This document shows positions 9,178 through 18,206 of a stretch of DNA of 64,000 nt, piece by piece; the first letter of the stretch is position 1, and each line of letters begins with the position of its first letter. The stretch comes from Planctomycetota bacterium (GTDB lineage: Bacteria; Planctomycetota; UBA1135): NCBI GenBank assembly GCA_002705055.1, contig PAHY01000060.1:1-64000 (forward strand), in the 5' to 3' direction. The notes under the pieces were generated by a model. It saw only the letters and a list, made by a program, of their open reading frames with translations. It searched no databases and had not been told where the DNA came from. The translations under genes were made by a program, and so were the position numbers.

Positions 9178-9972
9178 TTAGAAGACGATGCCGATCGCGA
9201 AGTAGAGGCCGTCGAGGTCGATCGTGCCGTCGATGTTGGTGTCATCGATCTCGCCGTCGAACTGAAACTCGATCATGCGATAGCCGACGATCAGCTCAAA
9301 CCAGTCGTTGTTGGCCGGCTCCCAGCCCAGGTGCAGATCGAGGTCGAGGAACTCGGTGTCAACGTCTTCGACGTCGGCCTGGAAGCCCGAGATCTCGGCG
9401 CCCGCGCGCAGGCCGGTCAGCGGCAGGCCGACATCGCCGCGCACCCCGACGACCGGGATCGGCACGTCTTCGTTGTCGGCGATGGTGTAGCTGCGCGACA
9501 GCGCGCCTTGGCTGGCGGTGAAGCTGAAGTCATTGAAGGCGAAGAAGTCGACGCCGAAGATCAGGCCCACGCGCGCGACCGGAGTGTTGACGACGTCAAA
9601 GCCAACGCCGACGCGCTGCAGGTCAAAGTCGAGCACCGTGCGGGCATCCGAGGTGCCGCTGAGCGGGCCGATCGAGCCGGTGAAGGTGCCGCCGTGCGTG
9701 CTCTCGTGTGAGAAGCCGGACAGGAAGACCTCGACCGGCGCGAAGCCGAACCGCGCCCCGTAGCGCAGCGTGTTCTCGGTCTCGTCGCGGACGTTCAGAT
9801 CACCCGAGGCCGCCAGCCCGCCGGCGCTGCCGCTGATGTTGTCGATCTGGCCACCCGCAGTGAGGTTGTAGACCCCGCCGAAGGCGTTGGCGTGCAGATC
9901 GCTCCAGGCGGCGTCCCCAGGGATCGCGCAGGATGGAGCAAGCAGAAGAGCGAGAAGGGCGAGGCGTTGCAT
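9178..9972 (-). CDS. Predicted outer-membrane beta-barrel protein, function unknown
   Basis: 264 residues with an N-terminal hydrophobic leader MQRLALLALLLAPSCAIPG; the APSC could act as a weak lipobox. The rest alternates aromatic/hydrophobic and polar residues in about eight to ten short strands (YGARFGFAPVEVFLSGF, RVGLIFGVDFFAF, WFELIVGYRMIEFQF) and ends in Phe (FAIGIVF). That is typical of small outer-membrane barrels. I do not recognise a specific family. A minus-strand TAGGCT lies about 30 bases upstream of the start. It is convergent with sodB and divergent from the nucleotidyltransferase gene. Confidence 0.65.
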   Translation of the reverse strand: MQRLALLALLLAPSCAIPGDAAWSDLHANAFGGVYNLTAGGQIDNISGSAGGLAASGDLNVRDETENTLRYGARFGFAPVEVFLSGFSHESTHGGTFTGSIGPLSGTSDARTVLDFDLQRVGVGFDVVNTPVARVGLIFGVDFFAFNDFSFTASQGALSRSYTIADNEDVPIPVVGVRGDVGLPLTGLRAGAEISGFQADVEDVDTEFLDLDLHLGWEPANNDWFELIVGYRMIEFQFDGEIDDTNIDGTIDLDGLYFAIGIVF

Positions 9973-10035
9973 GATCAGATGCGGATACGCGCGAGCCTAG
10001 CGCGCGTTGCAGCTCGGTCCAAGGGGGGAGCCAGC

Positions 10036-10041
10036 TATCCT
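10036..10041 (+). promoter_or_regulatory. -10-like TATCCT, 6 bases before the nucleotidyltransferase start
   Basis: TATCCT at 10036-10041, six bases, then the ATG at 10048. The six bases contain no Shine-Dalgarno. Confidence 0.4.
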
Positions 10042-10047
10042 CCTGGC

Positions 10048-11451
10048 ATGTCGGCCGATTCGCCGCCTCCGCCGTTGCGATTTCAGGACCCAGCTCTGGC
10101 TGGCCTGGTGCAGCGCATGGCCGAAGCCATCGAACAAGCTGGCGGCCGGGCCTACGTGGTCGGCGGATCGGTGCGCGACGCGCTGCTCGGGCGGCTGGCC
10201 GGCGACGCCGATCTGGAGGTCTACGGGATCGCCCCCGAGTCTCTCGAGCGACTCGCCGCGCAGTTTGGCTCGGTCCATCTGGTGGGCAAGCAGTTCGCGG
10301 TCCTGCACCTGGCGACGGACGCCGGCACGATCGAGCTGGCGCTGCCGAGGCTCGAGTCGAAGACCGGGCCTGGCCATCGCGGCTTTGCGGTGGAGGCGCG
10401 ACCCGATCTGGATCCGCGCGAGGCGGTCCAGCGTCGCGACTTCACGGTCAACGCGATGCTGCTCGACCCGCTCGATGGCCGCCTGCTCGACTTCGTCGAC
10501 GGCCGTCGCGACCTCGAGCGCGGGGTGCTGCGGCATGTCTCGCCGGCCTTCCGCGAGGATCCGCTGCGCGCGCTGCGTGCCGCGCGCTTCGCCGCGCGCT
10601 TCGGCTGGTCGATCGCGCGCGAGACCTCCGCGCTTTGCCGCAGCCTGGATCTTGCCGAGCTGCCGCTCGAGCGGATTGAAAACGAGTGGCGACGCATGCT
10701 GGTCGAGAGCGCCTTCCCGGGGCGCGGCCTGCTGGCCATGGAAGAAGTGGGGGGGCTGCGCCTGCTGCCCGAGTTGGCGCAGCTGCGCGGCGTCCCGCAG
10801 GACCCGGTCTGGCACCCGGAGGGCGACGTGCTGCATCACACGGCGCTCGCGCTGGACGCCGCCGTGCGCATTCGCGACGAGATGGAGGACCCCTTCGTCG
10901 AGATGCTCGCGGTGCTCTGCCACGATCTGGGCAAAGCCACGACGACGCGCTTCGAGCGCGGGCGCTGGCGCAGTCCGGCCCACGACACCGGCGGCGAAGA
11001 GCTGACGCGCCAGCTGCTGGCGCGCCTCTCCCGACGCGCGGATCTGGCCGATGCCGTCGTGCCGCTGGTGCGCGAGCATCTGCGGCCGGCCCAGCTCTAC
11101 TTCGTGCGGGACGAGATCAAGGATGCGACGCTGCGCCGCCTCGCTTCGCGCGTCGATCTGCGGGCCCTGGTCCGGATCGCCTGGGCCGACTCGGCCGGCC
11201 GGGCGCTCCCCGACGCAGACAACTGGCCGCCCGGGGTGTGGCTGCTCGAGCGCGCCGATGCGCTCGGGGTGGCCGACGAAGCCCCGCGCCCCTGGCTGCG
11301 CGGTCAGGATCTGATCGAGCTGGGCTGGCCGGCCGGCAAGGAGATCGGCAAGCTGCTGGCCGAGGGCTTTGAGCGTCAGCTTGATGGAGAGTTCAGCGAC
11401 CGCGAGGCGGCGCTCGCCTGGCTGCGCGCCCAACCGCGCCCCACGGCCTAG
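10048..11451 (+). CDS. tRNA nucleotidyltransferase / poly(A) polymerase family with HD domain
   Basis: 467 residues. The class II nucleotidyltransferase head has the GG motif GGSVRDALLG (39-48), the catalytic DAD (53-55) and RRDFTVNAM, followed by EDPLRALRAARFAARFGW of the RNA- and nucleotide-binding region. The C-terminal half has an HD-type phosphohydrolase pattern (EGDVLHHTALALDAAV, then LAVLCHDLGKA and a late HDTGG). This arrangement is that of CCA-adding enzymes with phosphatase activity; poly(A) polymerase or an A-adding partner enzyme cannot be excluded. The ATG at 10048 is preferred to upstream in-frame starts because homologs begin near RFQDPAL. Confidence 0.88.
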   Translation: MSADSPPPPLRFQDPALAGLVQRMAEAIEQAGGRAYVVGGSVRDALLGRLAGDADLEVYGIAPESLERLAAQFGSVHLVGKQFAVLHLATDAGTIELALPRLESKTGPGHRGFAVEARPDLDPREAVQRRDFTVNAMLLDPLDGRLLDFVDGRRDLERGVLRHVSPAFREDPLRALRAARFAARFGWSIARETSALCRSLDLAELPLERIENEWRRMLVESAFPGRGLLAMEEVGGLRLLPELAQLRGVPQDPVWHPEGDVLHHTALALDAAVRIRDEMEDPFVEMLAVLCHDLGKATTTRFERGRWRSPAHDTGGEELTRQLLARLSRRADLADAVVPLVREHLRPAQLYFVRDEIKDATLRRLASRVDLRALVRIAWADSAGRALPDADNWPPGVWLLERADALGVADEAPRPWLRGQDLIELGWPAGKEIGKLLAEGFERQLDGEFSDREAALAWLRAQPRPTA

Positions 11452-11473
11452 GCAGCTCGCCCCGGCAACTCCG

Positions 11474-12277
11474 CTAGCTCGCGTCGTCGTCCTGGAGCCG
11501 CTTCGCCAGTACGCGCCCCGCGGCCCAGGCCATGATCGATCGGGGCAGAAAGCGATTGGCGCGCACCATCCAGCGATTCCGCGCCCCGTGCACCCAGGTC
11601 ATCTGTTTCCCCAGCCGACGCAGCGAGCCCTCGACCACTTCCATCGGATCGGCCGGGGGGCCGCCCACGGCCGCCCGCTCGACGCCGGCCACCTGATGAA
11701 ACTCGGTCGCGGTGTGGCCCGGACAGACGGTGAGCACGTCGATGCCGTGTTTCCCGAGCTCGACGGTGAGCGCCTCGCCGAGGGCCAGATCAAAGGCCTT
11801 GCTCGCGCCATAAACGGCCATCCAAGGAGTGCACTGAAAGGACGCCGTCGAGGCGATCATGATCACTCCGCCGCGACCCTCGCGGATCAGCGCCGGGCTC
11901 AGGGCCTGCAGCAGGCGGACCGGCGCCTCGCAGTTGAGGCGGACCATCTCGGTCTGCCGCCGCGCATCCAGTTCATGGAATCGGCCGGAGGCCCCAAAGC
12001 CGGCGTTGCAGACGATCAGCCCCAGGCGGCGGTCCTCGATCGCCTGCTCGAGGCTGCGGACGGCTGCGGGCCGCAGCAAATCGACAGCCACCGGGTCGAC
12101 CAGGATTTGGTGCTCCGCGCGCAGCTCCTCGGCGAGTGTGCGCAAGCGCTCTTCGCGCCGTGCGGTGACGATCAGGTTCAGCCCGCGCGCCGCCAGAGCG
12201 CGCGCATAACAGGCTCCCAGGCCGGAACTGGCGCCGGTCACCAGTGCCCAGGGGCCGTAGGTCTGCACGAAGCTCAT
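11474..12277 (-). CDS. Short-chain dehydrogenase/reductase
   Basis: 267 residues. The classical SDR pattern is complete: the cofactor loop TGASSGLG near the N-terminus, the VDLLRP position, CNAGFGASG (NAG motif), a catalytic Ser in IASTASF, the YGASK motif (Tyr-x3-Lys) and CPGHTATEF after it. Arg-rich VTARREERL after the second strand suggests NADP(H). The substrate is unknown; the C-terminal basic, hydrophobic tail (MVRANRFLPRSIMAWAAG) is typical of the DltE/acyl-chain SDR group. The gene is convergent with the nucleotidyltransferase gene. A minus-strand TAGATT lies 7 bases before the start. Confidence 0.85.
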   Translation of the reverse strand: MSFVQTYGPWALVTGASSGLGACYARALAARGLNLIVTARREERLRTLAEELRAEHQILVDPVAVDLLRPAAVRSLEQAIEDRRLGLIVCNAGFGASGRFHELDARRQTEMVRLNCEAPVRLLQALSPALIREGRGGVIMIASTASFQCTPWMAVYGASKAFDLALGEALTVELGKHGIDVLTVCPGHTATEFHQVAGVERAAVGGPPADPMEVVEGSLRRLGKQMTWVHGARNRWMVRANRFLPRSIMAWAAGRVLAKRLQDDDAS

Positions 12278-12284
12278 CGAGCGA

Positions 12285-12290
12285 AATCTA
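12285..12290 (-). promoter_or_regulatory. -10-like TAGATT, 7 bases before the SDR start
   Basis: Read on the minus strand, TAGATT is followed by seven bases and the ATG at 12277, with no Shine-Dalgarno in between. Confidence 0.4.
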
Positions 12291-12355
12291 ACGCCGATTG
12301 GGCGTGCTGCGAAACGGCTCCCGCCTGGCGCGCCGGGACAAGGGCTAGGGGTAGA

Positions 12356-12520
12356 AAAAAGGAACGGTGCGGTCCCCCAACCGCACCGTCCCGCTCACCT
12401 AAAAGGGAGTCTTGAGTACTCGGCAGCATCCCCCCGAACGCTGTCGAGCACCCATGAATACGGCTCACGGGGACTCGCGTATGTGAATCGACCGTGAACT
12501 TCCGTTGACCGGTCAGCCGT
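12356..12520 (-). ncRNA. Candidate structured small RNA ending in an intrinsic terminator
   Basis: The 343 bases between the SDR start and recG contain no credible gene. On the minus strand they hold three consecutive hairpins. H1 is a CCCGTGA/TCATGGG stem (12452-12471). H2 is GTGCTCG/CGAGTAC with an inner CAGC/GCTG stem (12416-12451). The last is a 10-bp terminator stem (12364-12373 with 12380-12389) followed by TCCTTTTTT. H1 and H2 each contain a G-T wobble that pairs only as G-U on the minus strand; on the plus strand those positions are A-C mismatches. A 10-bp palindrome TGACCGGTCA lies at 12506-12515. The 5' end is unknown and I could not match it to 6S, SRP, tmRNA or a riboswitch. Confidence 0.45.
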
Positions 12521-12608
12521 CTCGTGGGGAGGCCGGCCAGCCCGTCGAAAGAGAACGATGCAAATCGGATGCCAGCCTCCGCTTCTAGGGCGAGAACCCG
12601 CCCGGCGC

Positions 12609-12614
12609 TAGAGT
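12609..12614 (+). promoter_or_regulatory. -10-like TAGAGT, 6 bases before recG
   Basis: TAGAGT, then CAGGGC, then the ATG at 12621. No Shine-Dalgarno fits, so recG may be leaderless. Confidence 0.4.
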
Positions 12615-12620
12615 CAGGGC

Positions 12621-14624
12621 ATGCGCTGCGAAGAGTCGGCGGAGTGGGCGGAACGTCCGCTCACGGAGCTCCCGGGGGTCGGGCCCAAGCGGGCTGAGAC
12701 CTTCGCTGCGGCGCTGGGCGCGCGCACCCTGGGCGAGCTCGTGCGCGTGCTCCCGCGCCGCTACCAGGCGCCGGCGCAGCGGGTCGACAGCGCGGCCTGG
12801 CCGGATGGCGAGCGGGTCCGCTTCGCGGGCACGGTGGAGAAGACCTGGCTGTTTCGGCCGCGTGGCCGGCGCACCGTGCTCGGCGTGCGCCTGACGGATG
12901 CGCAGGGCGAGGTCGACGCGCTGTTCTTTCAGCAGCCCTGGCTGAGGAAACGGTTTGAGCCGGGCGAGGAGGTCGAGCTCGAAGGCAAGGCATCGACGGC
13001 GCGCGGCAAGCAGCTGATGGCCCCACGCATCGTGCGACCCGACGAGCCCGTGAGCGAGGACTGGGAGGCGGTCTACCCCGAAGCCGGGGGGCTGAGCGCC
13101 GGGCAGGTCGCCAAGGCGGTGCAGGCGGCGCTCGAACTGCTGGAGCAGGAGCTCGCCGAGCGGGGCGAGGCGCTGGAATCCTGGGTCGACGACCCCATCC
13201 CCGAGCCGCTGCGCGCGCAGTTCGGGCTGCCGAGCCTAGGGCAGGCCTGGTGGCAGCTGCATCGGCCGAGCTCGATGGAGCAGGTCGAAGCCGCGCGGCG
13301 CCGCCTGGCCTTCGGGGAGGTGCTGCGACTGGAGCGCGCGCGGCGCGCGCAGCTTCCGCCACCGAGCACGGCGGCGGTCCGTGCGCGCGAGCAGAGAGTC
13401 TGGGAGCGGATCCTGGCGCGGATCCCGTTCGCTCTGACCGAGGATCAGCAGCAGGTGCTGGAGACTCTGCGCCAGGATCTCGCCACCGGGCGCACGATCC
13501 GGCGGCTGATTCACGGCGAGGTCGGCTCGGGCAAGACGGTGGTCGCCTTTGCGATGGCTCTGGCGCTGGCCGCGGACGGCCGTCAAAGCGCGATTCTGGC
13601 TCCGACTGAGATCCTCGCGCGACAGCATCTGCGCACCTTCGAGGGCTGGCTGCAGGGGTCGCGGCTGCGCCTGGTTCGGCTGCTTGGCGATGATCCGGTG
13701 GCGATGCGCCGCGCCGCGCTCGCCGACCTCGCTGCGGGGCGGGCGCAGATCGCCGTGGGCACCCACGCGCTGTTTGGCGAGGCGGTGCGCTTCGCCGACC
13801 TCGGCCTGGTCGTGCTCGACGAGCAGCATCGCTTTGGCGTCCGCCAGAAGGGCGCGTTGGTCGCCAAGGGCGAGGCGCCCCACGTCCTGACCATGACCGC
13901 GACGCCGATCCCGCGCACGCTGGCCTGGGCGGCCTACGGCGCGTTGGAGCCCTGTGTGCTCCGCACGCGCCCGGGCAGCGGCGCCGCGGTGACGACCCGC
14001 GTCCATCTGCCGCGCGCCTGGCGCGAAGGCGTCGCCCGCGAGATGGCGGAACGCGCCGCGGCGGGGGAGAAGGCCTTTCTGGTCGCGCCGCGCATCGACG
14101 GCGAGGGCGGGCTGAAGGCGCTGGTGGCCTCGCTGCGGGAAGGCCCTTGGGCCGGCCTGCGCGTCGGCGCGGTGCACGGGCGGATGCCCGGCGCCGAGAT
14201 CGAGCAGCAGGTGCGGGGCTTCGCCGAGGGTCGCCTGCACGCGCTGGCCGGGACCACGGTGGTCGAAGTGGGGCTGGACGTCGCCGATGTGCCGCAGATG
14301 GCGATCTTCGGTGCCGAGCGGCTGGGGCTGGCCAGTCTGCACCAGCTGCGCGGGCGCCTGGCGCGCGGGGCGGCGGCCCGGCCGGCCCGCTGCGAGGTCT
14401 TCGCCGCCGGAGAGGCCTACGACCGCCTCAAGGTGCTCGAGGACTGTGTGGACGGCTTTGAAGTGGCGGAGACCGACCTGCGTCAGCGCGGCCCGGGCGT
14501 GTTGCGGGGCCTCGCCCAGAGCGGACACGGCGGATTTCGGGTCTTTGACCCGGTGCGGGACGCCGATCTGGTGGCCGCACTCCGCAGCGAAGAGATCCGC
14601 AACTGGCTGGAAGATGGGGGCTAG
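12621..14624 (+). CDS. recG: ATP-dependent DNA helicase RecG
   Basis: 667 residues, close to the usual 690. Order: an N-terminal helix-hairpin-like segment (LTELPGVGPKRAETF), the wedge/OB domain (about 50-150, with RVRFAGTVEKTW), then helicase motifs. These are Walker A GEVGSGKTV (Lys305), DEQH box (400-403, HRFGVRQK next) and TATPIPRTLA, then the second RecA lobe with GTTVVEVGLDVADV and LHQLRGRLARG. RecG remodels stalled replication forks and branched DNA in the cytosol. The start at 12621 is directly preceded by TAGAGT. The stop overlaps a TAGAAT preceding the next gene. Confidence 0.95.
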   Translation: MRCEESAEWAERPLTELPGVGPKRAETFAAALGARTLGELVRVLPRRYQAPAQRVDSAAWPDGERVRFAGTVEKTWLFRPRGRRTVLGVRLTDAQGEVDALFFQQPWLRKRFEPGEEVELEGKASTARGKQLMAPRIVRPDEPVSEDWEAVYPEAGGLSAGQVAKAVQAALELLEQELAERGEALESWVDDPIPEPLRAQFGLPSLGQAWWQLHRPSSMEQVEAARRRLAFGEVLRLERARRAQLPPPSTAAVRAREQRVWERILARIPFALTEDQQQVLETLRQDLATGRTIRRLIHGEVGSGKTVVAFAMALALAADGRQSAILAPTEILARQHLRTFEGWLQGSRLRLVRLLGDDPVAMRRAALADLAAGRAQIAVGTHALFGEAVRFADLGLVVLDEQHRFGVRQKGALVAKGEAPHVLTMTATPIPRTLAWAAYGALEPCVLRTRPGSGAAVTTRVHLPRAWREGVAREMAERAAAGEKAFLVAPRIDGEGGLKALVASLREGPWAGLRVGAVHGRMPGAEIEQQVRGFAEGRLHALAGTTVVEVGLDVADVPQMAIFGAERLGLASLHQLRGRLARGAAARPARCEVFAAGEAYDRLKVLEDCVDGFEVAETDLRQRGPGVLRGLAQSGHGGFRVFDPVRDADLVAALRSEEIRNWLEDGG

Positions 14625-14627
14625 AAT
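14622..14627 (+). promoter_or_regulatory. -10-like TAGAAT before the HEAT-repeat gene
   Basis: TAGAAT includes the recG stop codon and ends 8 bases before the GTG at 14636. Because it shares bases with the stop it is weaker evidence than the other cases. Confidence 0.3.
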
Positions 14628-14635
14628 GCCGTCCT

Positions 14636-17599
14636 GTGCGTCGAACCGGCCTCCTGTTCCTGATCGGCATCCTGATGTGCCCCCCCGCACTCGCCCAGGG
14701 CGGGCGGGATGTGCCCAGTGGCCGCCCTTCGCGCGAGCCCGGCGGCCTGGATCTGCCCAGCCGCGGCAAGCAAGAGCCCGAGCCGCAGCCGGAAACCGAG
14801 CCGGCTCCCGCTGAGGAGTTCGCTTCCGCCTACTGGGGCGAGACCAAGGACCGGGTCGAGCTGATCTTCGTGGCCTGCGAGAAGGCCGACGCCGCCAGCG
14901 AGCTGACCGACAAGCGCATGCGCGAGCTGCTCGACGAGCTCCAGGGCATGGGCCTGCGCACCCGCGAGACCGCGCTCAAGGCGCTTGAGTCGCCGCACAT
15001 GCCCAGCGTGACCCTCGCGGCCCGCCTGCTGCGTTCGGTCGGCGACATCGAAAAGGACGATGCCCGCACCCTGGTCGAGATCGCCTCCGGGGTCGGCAAG
15101 GTCGATGTCGCCGGCGAGTGCCTGGATGCGGCGGTCTTCATTCAGGGCGAGCTCCCGATCCGCGCCGTCGACCTGGTGGCGCACCCGCGCCGCAACCTGC
15201 GGGCGATGGCGGAAGGTCGGATCGGCGATCACCCCAACCCTGCCTTCGTGCCCAGCCTGCTGCGGCATCTGCGCTTCGGCCGCGAGGCCGACATCCGGAT
15301 GCGCGCGGCGCGCCTGCTGCGCCGCTATCGCGACATCGAAGAAGCGCGAAGCGGTCTGCGCGAAGCCGTCTCGGATGAGTCGGTAAGCGTGGCCTTCACC
15401 GCGGTCGAGGGTCTGGCCGGATCGGCGAGCGCCGAGGACCGCGCCTATGTGCGCGCCGAGATCGATGCGCTCAGCACCGGGCCGCAGCTTGCCTATCTGG
15501 TCTACGCGCTGCTGCTGCAGCAGGAAACCAGCGGCGAACTGCTGGTGGATGGCGATCTGGCCGAGCGCCTGCGCCCGCTGATCGTGGTCCGTGACCCCTT
15601 CCTGTCGGGTGTCACCGCCGCAGCGGTCGCCGAGTATGTCTTCCGCTCGGACGTCGACGAAGGCCTCGCCGAGCTGCAGAAGCAGCTGCCGCTCGCGCTC
15701 GTGCGCGCCGTCGGCGGCAGCGAGTTCTATCCGCAGTTCGCGCGCTTCTCGCCGCTGGCCGTGCAGAGCCTGCGCCGCATCAGCGGCCAGGACTTCAGCG
15801 ACCAGGATCGCCAGGCATGGGCCGAGTGGTATGCGGCGCACCGCGATTCCTTCTCGCTGGTGCGTGGTCAGATGGCCGTCGAGCCGGGCGATCTGAATCG
15901 CCTGCAAGTCAGCTGGTTCTCGGCCGACACGCCACCGCGCAGCCTCGGTGGGATCGGCGCCGAAGCGCTCGACCCCAAGCAGGCGGGGCGCTTCCTGGGC
16001 CAGGATGGCCTCGCCGCGCTGGTGGAACTGCTGCGCACCACCGCCGTCCTCGATGCTTCGGTTCTGCCGGGCACCTATGGCCTGCCGGAAGAGCCGATTC
16101 GTGCGGGGCTCGAGATTCGCGTCTCCGGCCGACGCAAGCCGATGCGCTTCCGCGGCGCGGCGGGCGGCGAGTGGATGCCGGCCCTGTTGAAGGGGCTGGA
16201 CGCGCTCTATCGGGCGCAGGCTTGGCAGCGGATCGGCGAAGGGCCGGACGCGCAGGTCTTCCTGGCGAAGGCGGTTCCCGCCTGGAGCGCCGCCGATGAA
16301 GCGACCCGCGCCGAATTGCTGGCGCAGTGGCATCGCGAGCGCGCGCTGCAGCTCGACGCCGAGTCCTTCGACGCCTGGGCGAGCTTCCTGCTCGAGAATC
16401 AGGTCTACCTGCAGGGCTGGCCGATCGACACCGCGCAGCTGTTCCTGAGCCGACTGCAGGAATATCAGTCGGCGCCCGAGCACGCACGCCGGGTGCTCGA
16501 TGCCTCGCTAGTCGGGCGGACCGCCGCCGATGCGCCGGTGTTCCTCGAGTCGCTGGTGCGGCTCGCCGATCCGCGCCGCGCCGAGCTGCTGACCCGCGCG
16601 CTGGAGAGCCTCGGCGTCGAGGCGGCATCGGCCGCGCTCAGCGATGAGCGCCTGCCGATTCAAGTGGCCGCCGCTCAGGCCCTCGCCAGCGCCGGCGGTC
16701 AGGCCGTGCCGCTGCTGATGCCGCTGCTGGAAGAGGGTGTCGATCCGCTGATCAAGCGCGTCGCGCTGCAGTCGCTGGGCCGGATCGCCGACCCAAGCGC
16801 GATGCCGGCGGTCGAGAACCTGGCGGCCCCCGGGCAGCCGAACGAAATCCGCAAGGCCGCCATCGTGGCACTCGCGGGCTTCGGCGATCGCGCTTCGGTG
16901 GATCTGTTCCGCACCGCGGCGGGCGACGAAGACATCGGTCTGCGTCTCGCCGCGCTCTCGGCGCTGCGTGAGTTCCCGGGCGGAGCGGCCGACGCCGCCT
17001 TCGGTGAGATCCTGCCCAACTTCCTCGGCACGACGCTCGAGGCCAGCTACACGCACGCGCTGGAATCGCGCGGAGCCGAGCTGGCGCGCACCGTCTACCG
17101 CCGCTATCTCTCCGACGGCAACCCCAGCATCCGGCGCCGCGTTGCGGTGCATGCCGGCATGCTCGCCGAGCCGTCGGCGGTGCCGGTCCTGATGCGCATG
17201 CTGCCGCAGGCGCCGAACGACCGCGACCTGCTCGAAGCGCTGGCGCACTCCAGCTGCGTGGATTACCGCAGCATGCCGGATCCCGCGGGTGTCTACGAGA
17301 TCTGGTGGCGTGATCACCAGCGTCAGGATCCCTCGCTGTGGCTGGTCGACGGCCTCGAAGGTCGCGACTTCGCGCTGGCTCAGAACTTCATCGAAGGCAG
17401 TGGGGCCAGCAAGGGGCAGATCGTCAGCGATCTGCTGGATCTGCTCGAAAAGGGGCCGACCTTCCTGCGCCCCGCCGCGCAGCTCTACCTCACCCGCCTG
17501 ACCGGCATCGATCGCGCCACCATTTCGCCCGGCCTGCCGCCGGCGGCGGTCCTGGAGGCCGCGGCGGTCTGGCGAGCCTGGCTCAACGGGCAGTCTTAA
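14636..17599 (+). CDS. Exported HEAT-repeat protein
   Basis: 987 residues from a GTG start. A signal peptide is clear (MRRTGLLFLIGILMCPPALAQ), followed by a Pro/Glu-rich linker to about residue 60. The rest is almost entirely alpha-helical repeats in two arrays: about 75-400 (SVTLAARLLRSVGDIEKDDARTL and similar) and 640-900, with unit cores such as IQVAAAQALASAG and IKRVALQSLGRIADPSA. These are HEAT/PBS-lyase-type repeats, which act as protein-binding scaffolds. No catalytic motif is visible. It lies 11 bases after recG and 3 bases before the lytic transglycosylase, so it may work at the cell wall, but that is inference. Confidence 0.75.
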   Translation: MRRTGLLFLIGILMCPPALAQGGRDVPSGRPSREPGGLDLPSRGKQEPEPQPETEPAPAEEFASAYWGETKDRVELIFVACEKADAASELTDKRMRELLDELQGMGLRTRETALKALESPHMPSVTLAARLLRSVGDIEKDDARTLVEIASGVGKVDVAGECLDAAVFIQGELPIRAVDLVAHPRRNLRAMAEGRIGDHPNPAFVPSLLRHLRFGREADIRMRAARLLRRYRDIEEARSGLREAVSDESVSVAFTAVEGLAGSASAEDRAYVRAEIDALSTGPQLAYLVYALLLQQETSGELLVDGDLAERLRPLIVVRDPFLSGVTAAAVAEYVFRSDVDEGLAELQKQLPLALVRAVGGSEFYPQFARFSPLAVQSLRRISGQDFSDQDRQAWAEWYAAHRDSFSLVRGQMAVEPGDLNRLQVSWFSADTPPRSLGGIGAEALDPKQAGRFLGQDGLAALVELLRTTAVLDASVLPGTYGLPEEPIRAGLEIRVSGRRKPMRFRGAAGGEWMPALLKGLDALYRAQAWQRIGEGPDAQVFLAKAVPAWSAADEATRAELLAQWHRERALQLDAESFDAWASFLLENQVYLQGWPIDTAQLFLSRLQEYQSAPEHARRVLDASLVGRTAADAPVFLESLVRLADPRRAELLTRALESLGVEAASAALSDERLPIQVAAAQALASAGGQAVPLLMPLLEEGVDPLIKRVALQSLGRIADPSAMPAVENLAAPGQPNEIRKAAIVALAGFGDRASVDLFRTAAGDEDIGLRLAALSALREFPGGAADAAFGEILPNFLGTTLEASYTHALESRGAELARTVYRRYLSDGNPSIRRRVAVHAGMLAEPSAVPVLMRMLPQAPNDRDLLEALAHSSCVDYRSMPDPAGVYEIWWRDHQRQDPSLWLVDGLEGRDFALAQNFIEGSGASKGQIVSDLLDLLEKGPTFLRPAAQLYLTRLTGIDRATISPGLPPAAVLEAAAVWRAWLNGQS

Positions 17600-17602
17600 T
17601 CG

Positions 17603-18187
17603 GTGCACCGGCGTCGGCTGCTGCTGGTCCTGCTGCTGCTGATCCTGGGGGTCATGGCGGCGACGCCGCCGGTGGTGCGCTGGTGGCTCGGGCCGGAGTC
17701 TCCGCTGCGCTTGCCGGGCGTGCGCGCGGTCGAGAACTGGCTGCCCGAGATCCGCGCGGCCGCCGAGGAGGCCGGTCTGCCTGATGCTTACGTGCTGGCC
17801 GGACTGGTCTACGCCGAGAGCCGGGGCCGGGCTGGAGCCGTGAGTTCCATCGGCGCGCTCGGGCTCTGCCAGCTGATGCCCAGCACCGCTCAGGAGGTGG
17901 GTGGGCGCTACCAGATCGAAGTCGAGCCGCTGACGCCGGCGGATAATCTGCGCCTCGGCGCGTACTACCTGGCCGAGCAGTTGAAGCGTTTTGACGGCGA
18001 TCTGGATCTTGCTCTGATCGCGTACCGGGTCGGACCCAACCGGGTCGCGCGCGAACTGCGCGCCGCCGGGGGGCGGAGCGAATACGAACAGCAGCTGCGT
18101 CGCCGTCGTCCTTCGCCGTGGGGCTACCGCGATCAGGTGCTGGAGCTGTCCGAGGTCTTCCGCGCGCGGGCAGTCGAGCAGGCTTAG
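17603..18187 (+). CDS. Lytic transglycosylase (SLT domain)
   Basis: 194 residues from a GTG start 3 bases after the previous stop. One N-terminal membrane segment (6-21) acts as signal anchor, and the SLT domain fills about 45-180. The catalytic Glu72 is in YAESRG, followed by SSIGALGLCQLMPSTA, NLRLGAYYL and AYRVGPNRV (the usual AYNAGP with two changes). Such enzymes cleave the MurNAc-GlcNAc bond of peptidoglycan with formation of 1,6-anhydroMurNAc. Its presence implies a peptidoglycan wall. Confidence 0.9.
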   Translation: MHRRRLLLVLLLLILGVMAATPPVVRWWLGPESPLRLPGVRAVENWLPEIRAAAEEAGLPDAYVLAGLVYAESRGRAGAVSSIGALGLCQLMPSTAQEVGGRYQIEVEPLTPADNLRLGAYYLAEQLKRFDGDLDLALIAYRVGPNRVARELRAAGGRSEYEQQLRRRRPSPWGYRDQVLELSEVFRARAVEQA

Positions 18188-18194
18188 GCCACGC

Positions 18195-18200
18195 TAGGCT
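18195..18200 (+). promoter_or_regulatory. -10-like TAGGCT, 6 bases before the ferredoxin
   Basis: TAGGCT, six bases, then the GTG at 18207. It lies in the short gap after the transglycosylase stop, so the ferredoxin, ElbB and aminopeptidase genes may have their own promoter. Confidence 0.4.
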
Positions 18201-18206
18201 GGTTGC

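Noticed and set aside
12274-12468. 64-codon minus-strand frame in the gap before recG
   Set aside because: It crosses the terminator hairpin and overlaps the SDR start; composition is not coding-like. The region is better explained as a structured RNA.
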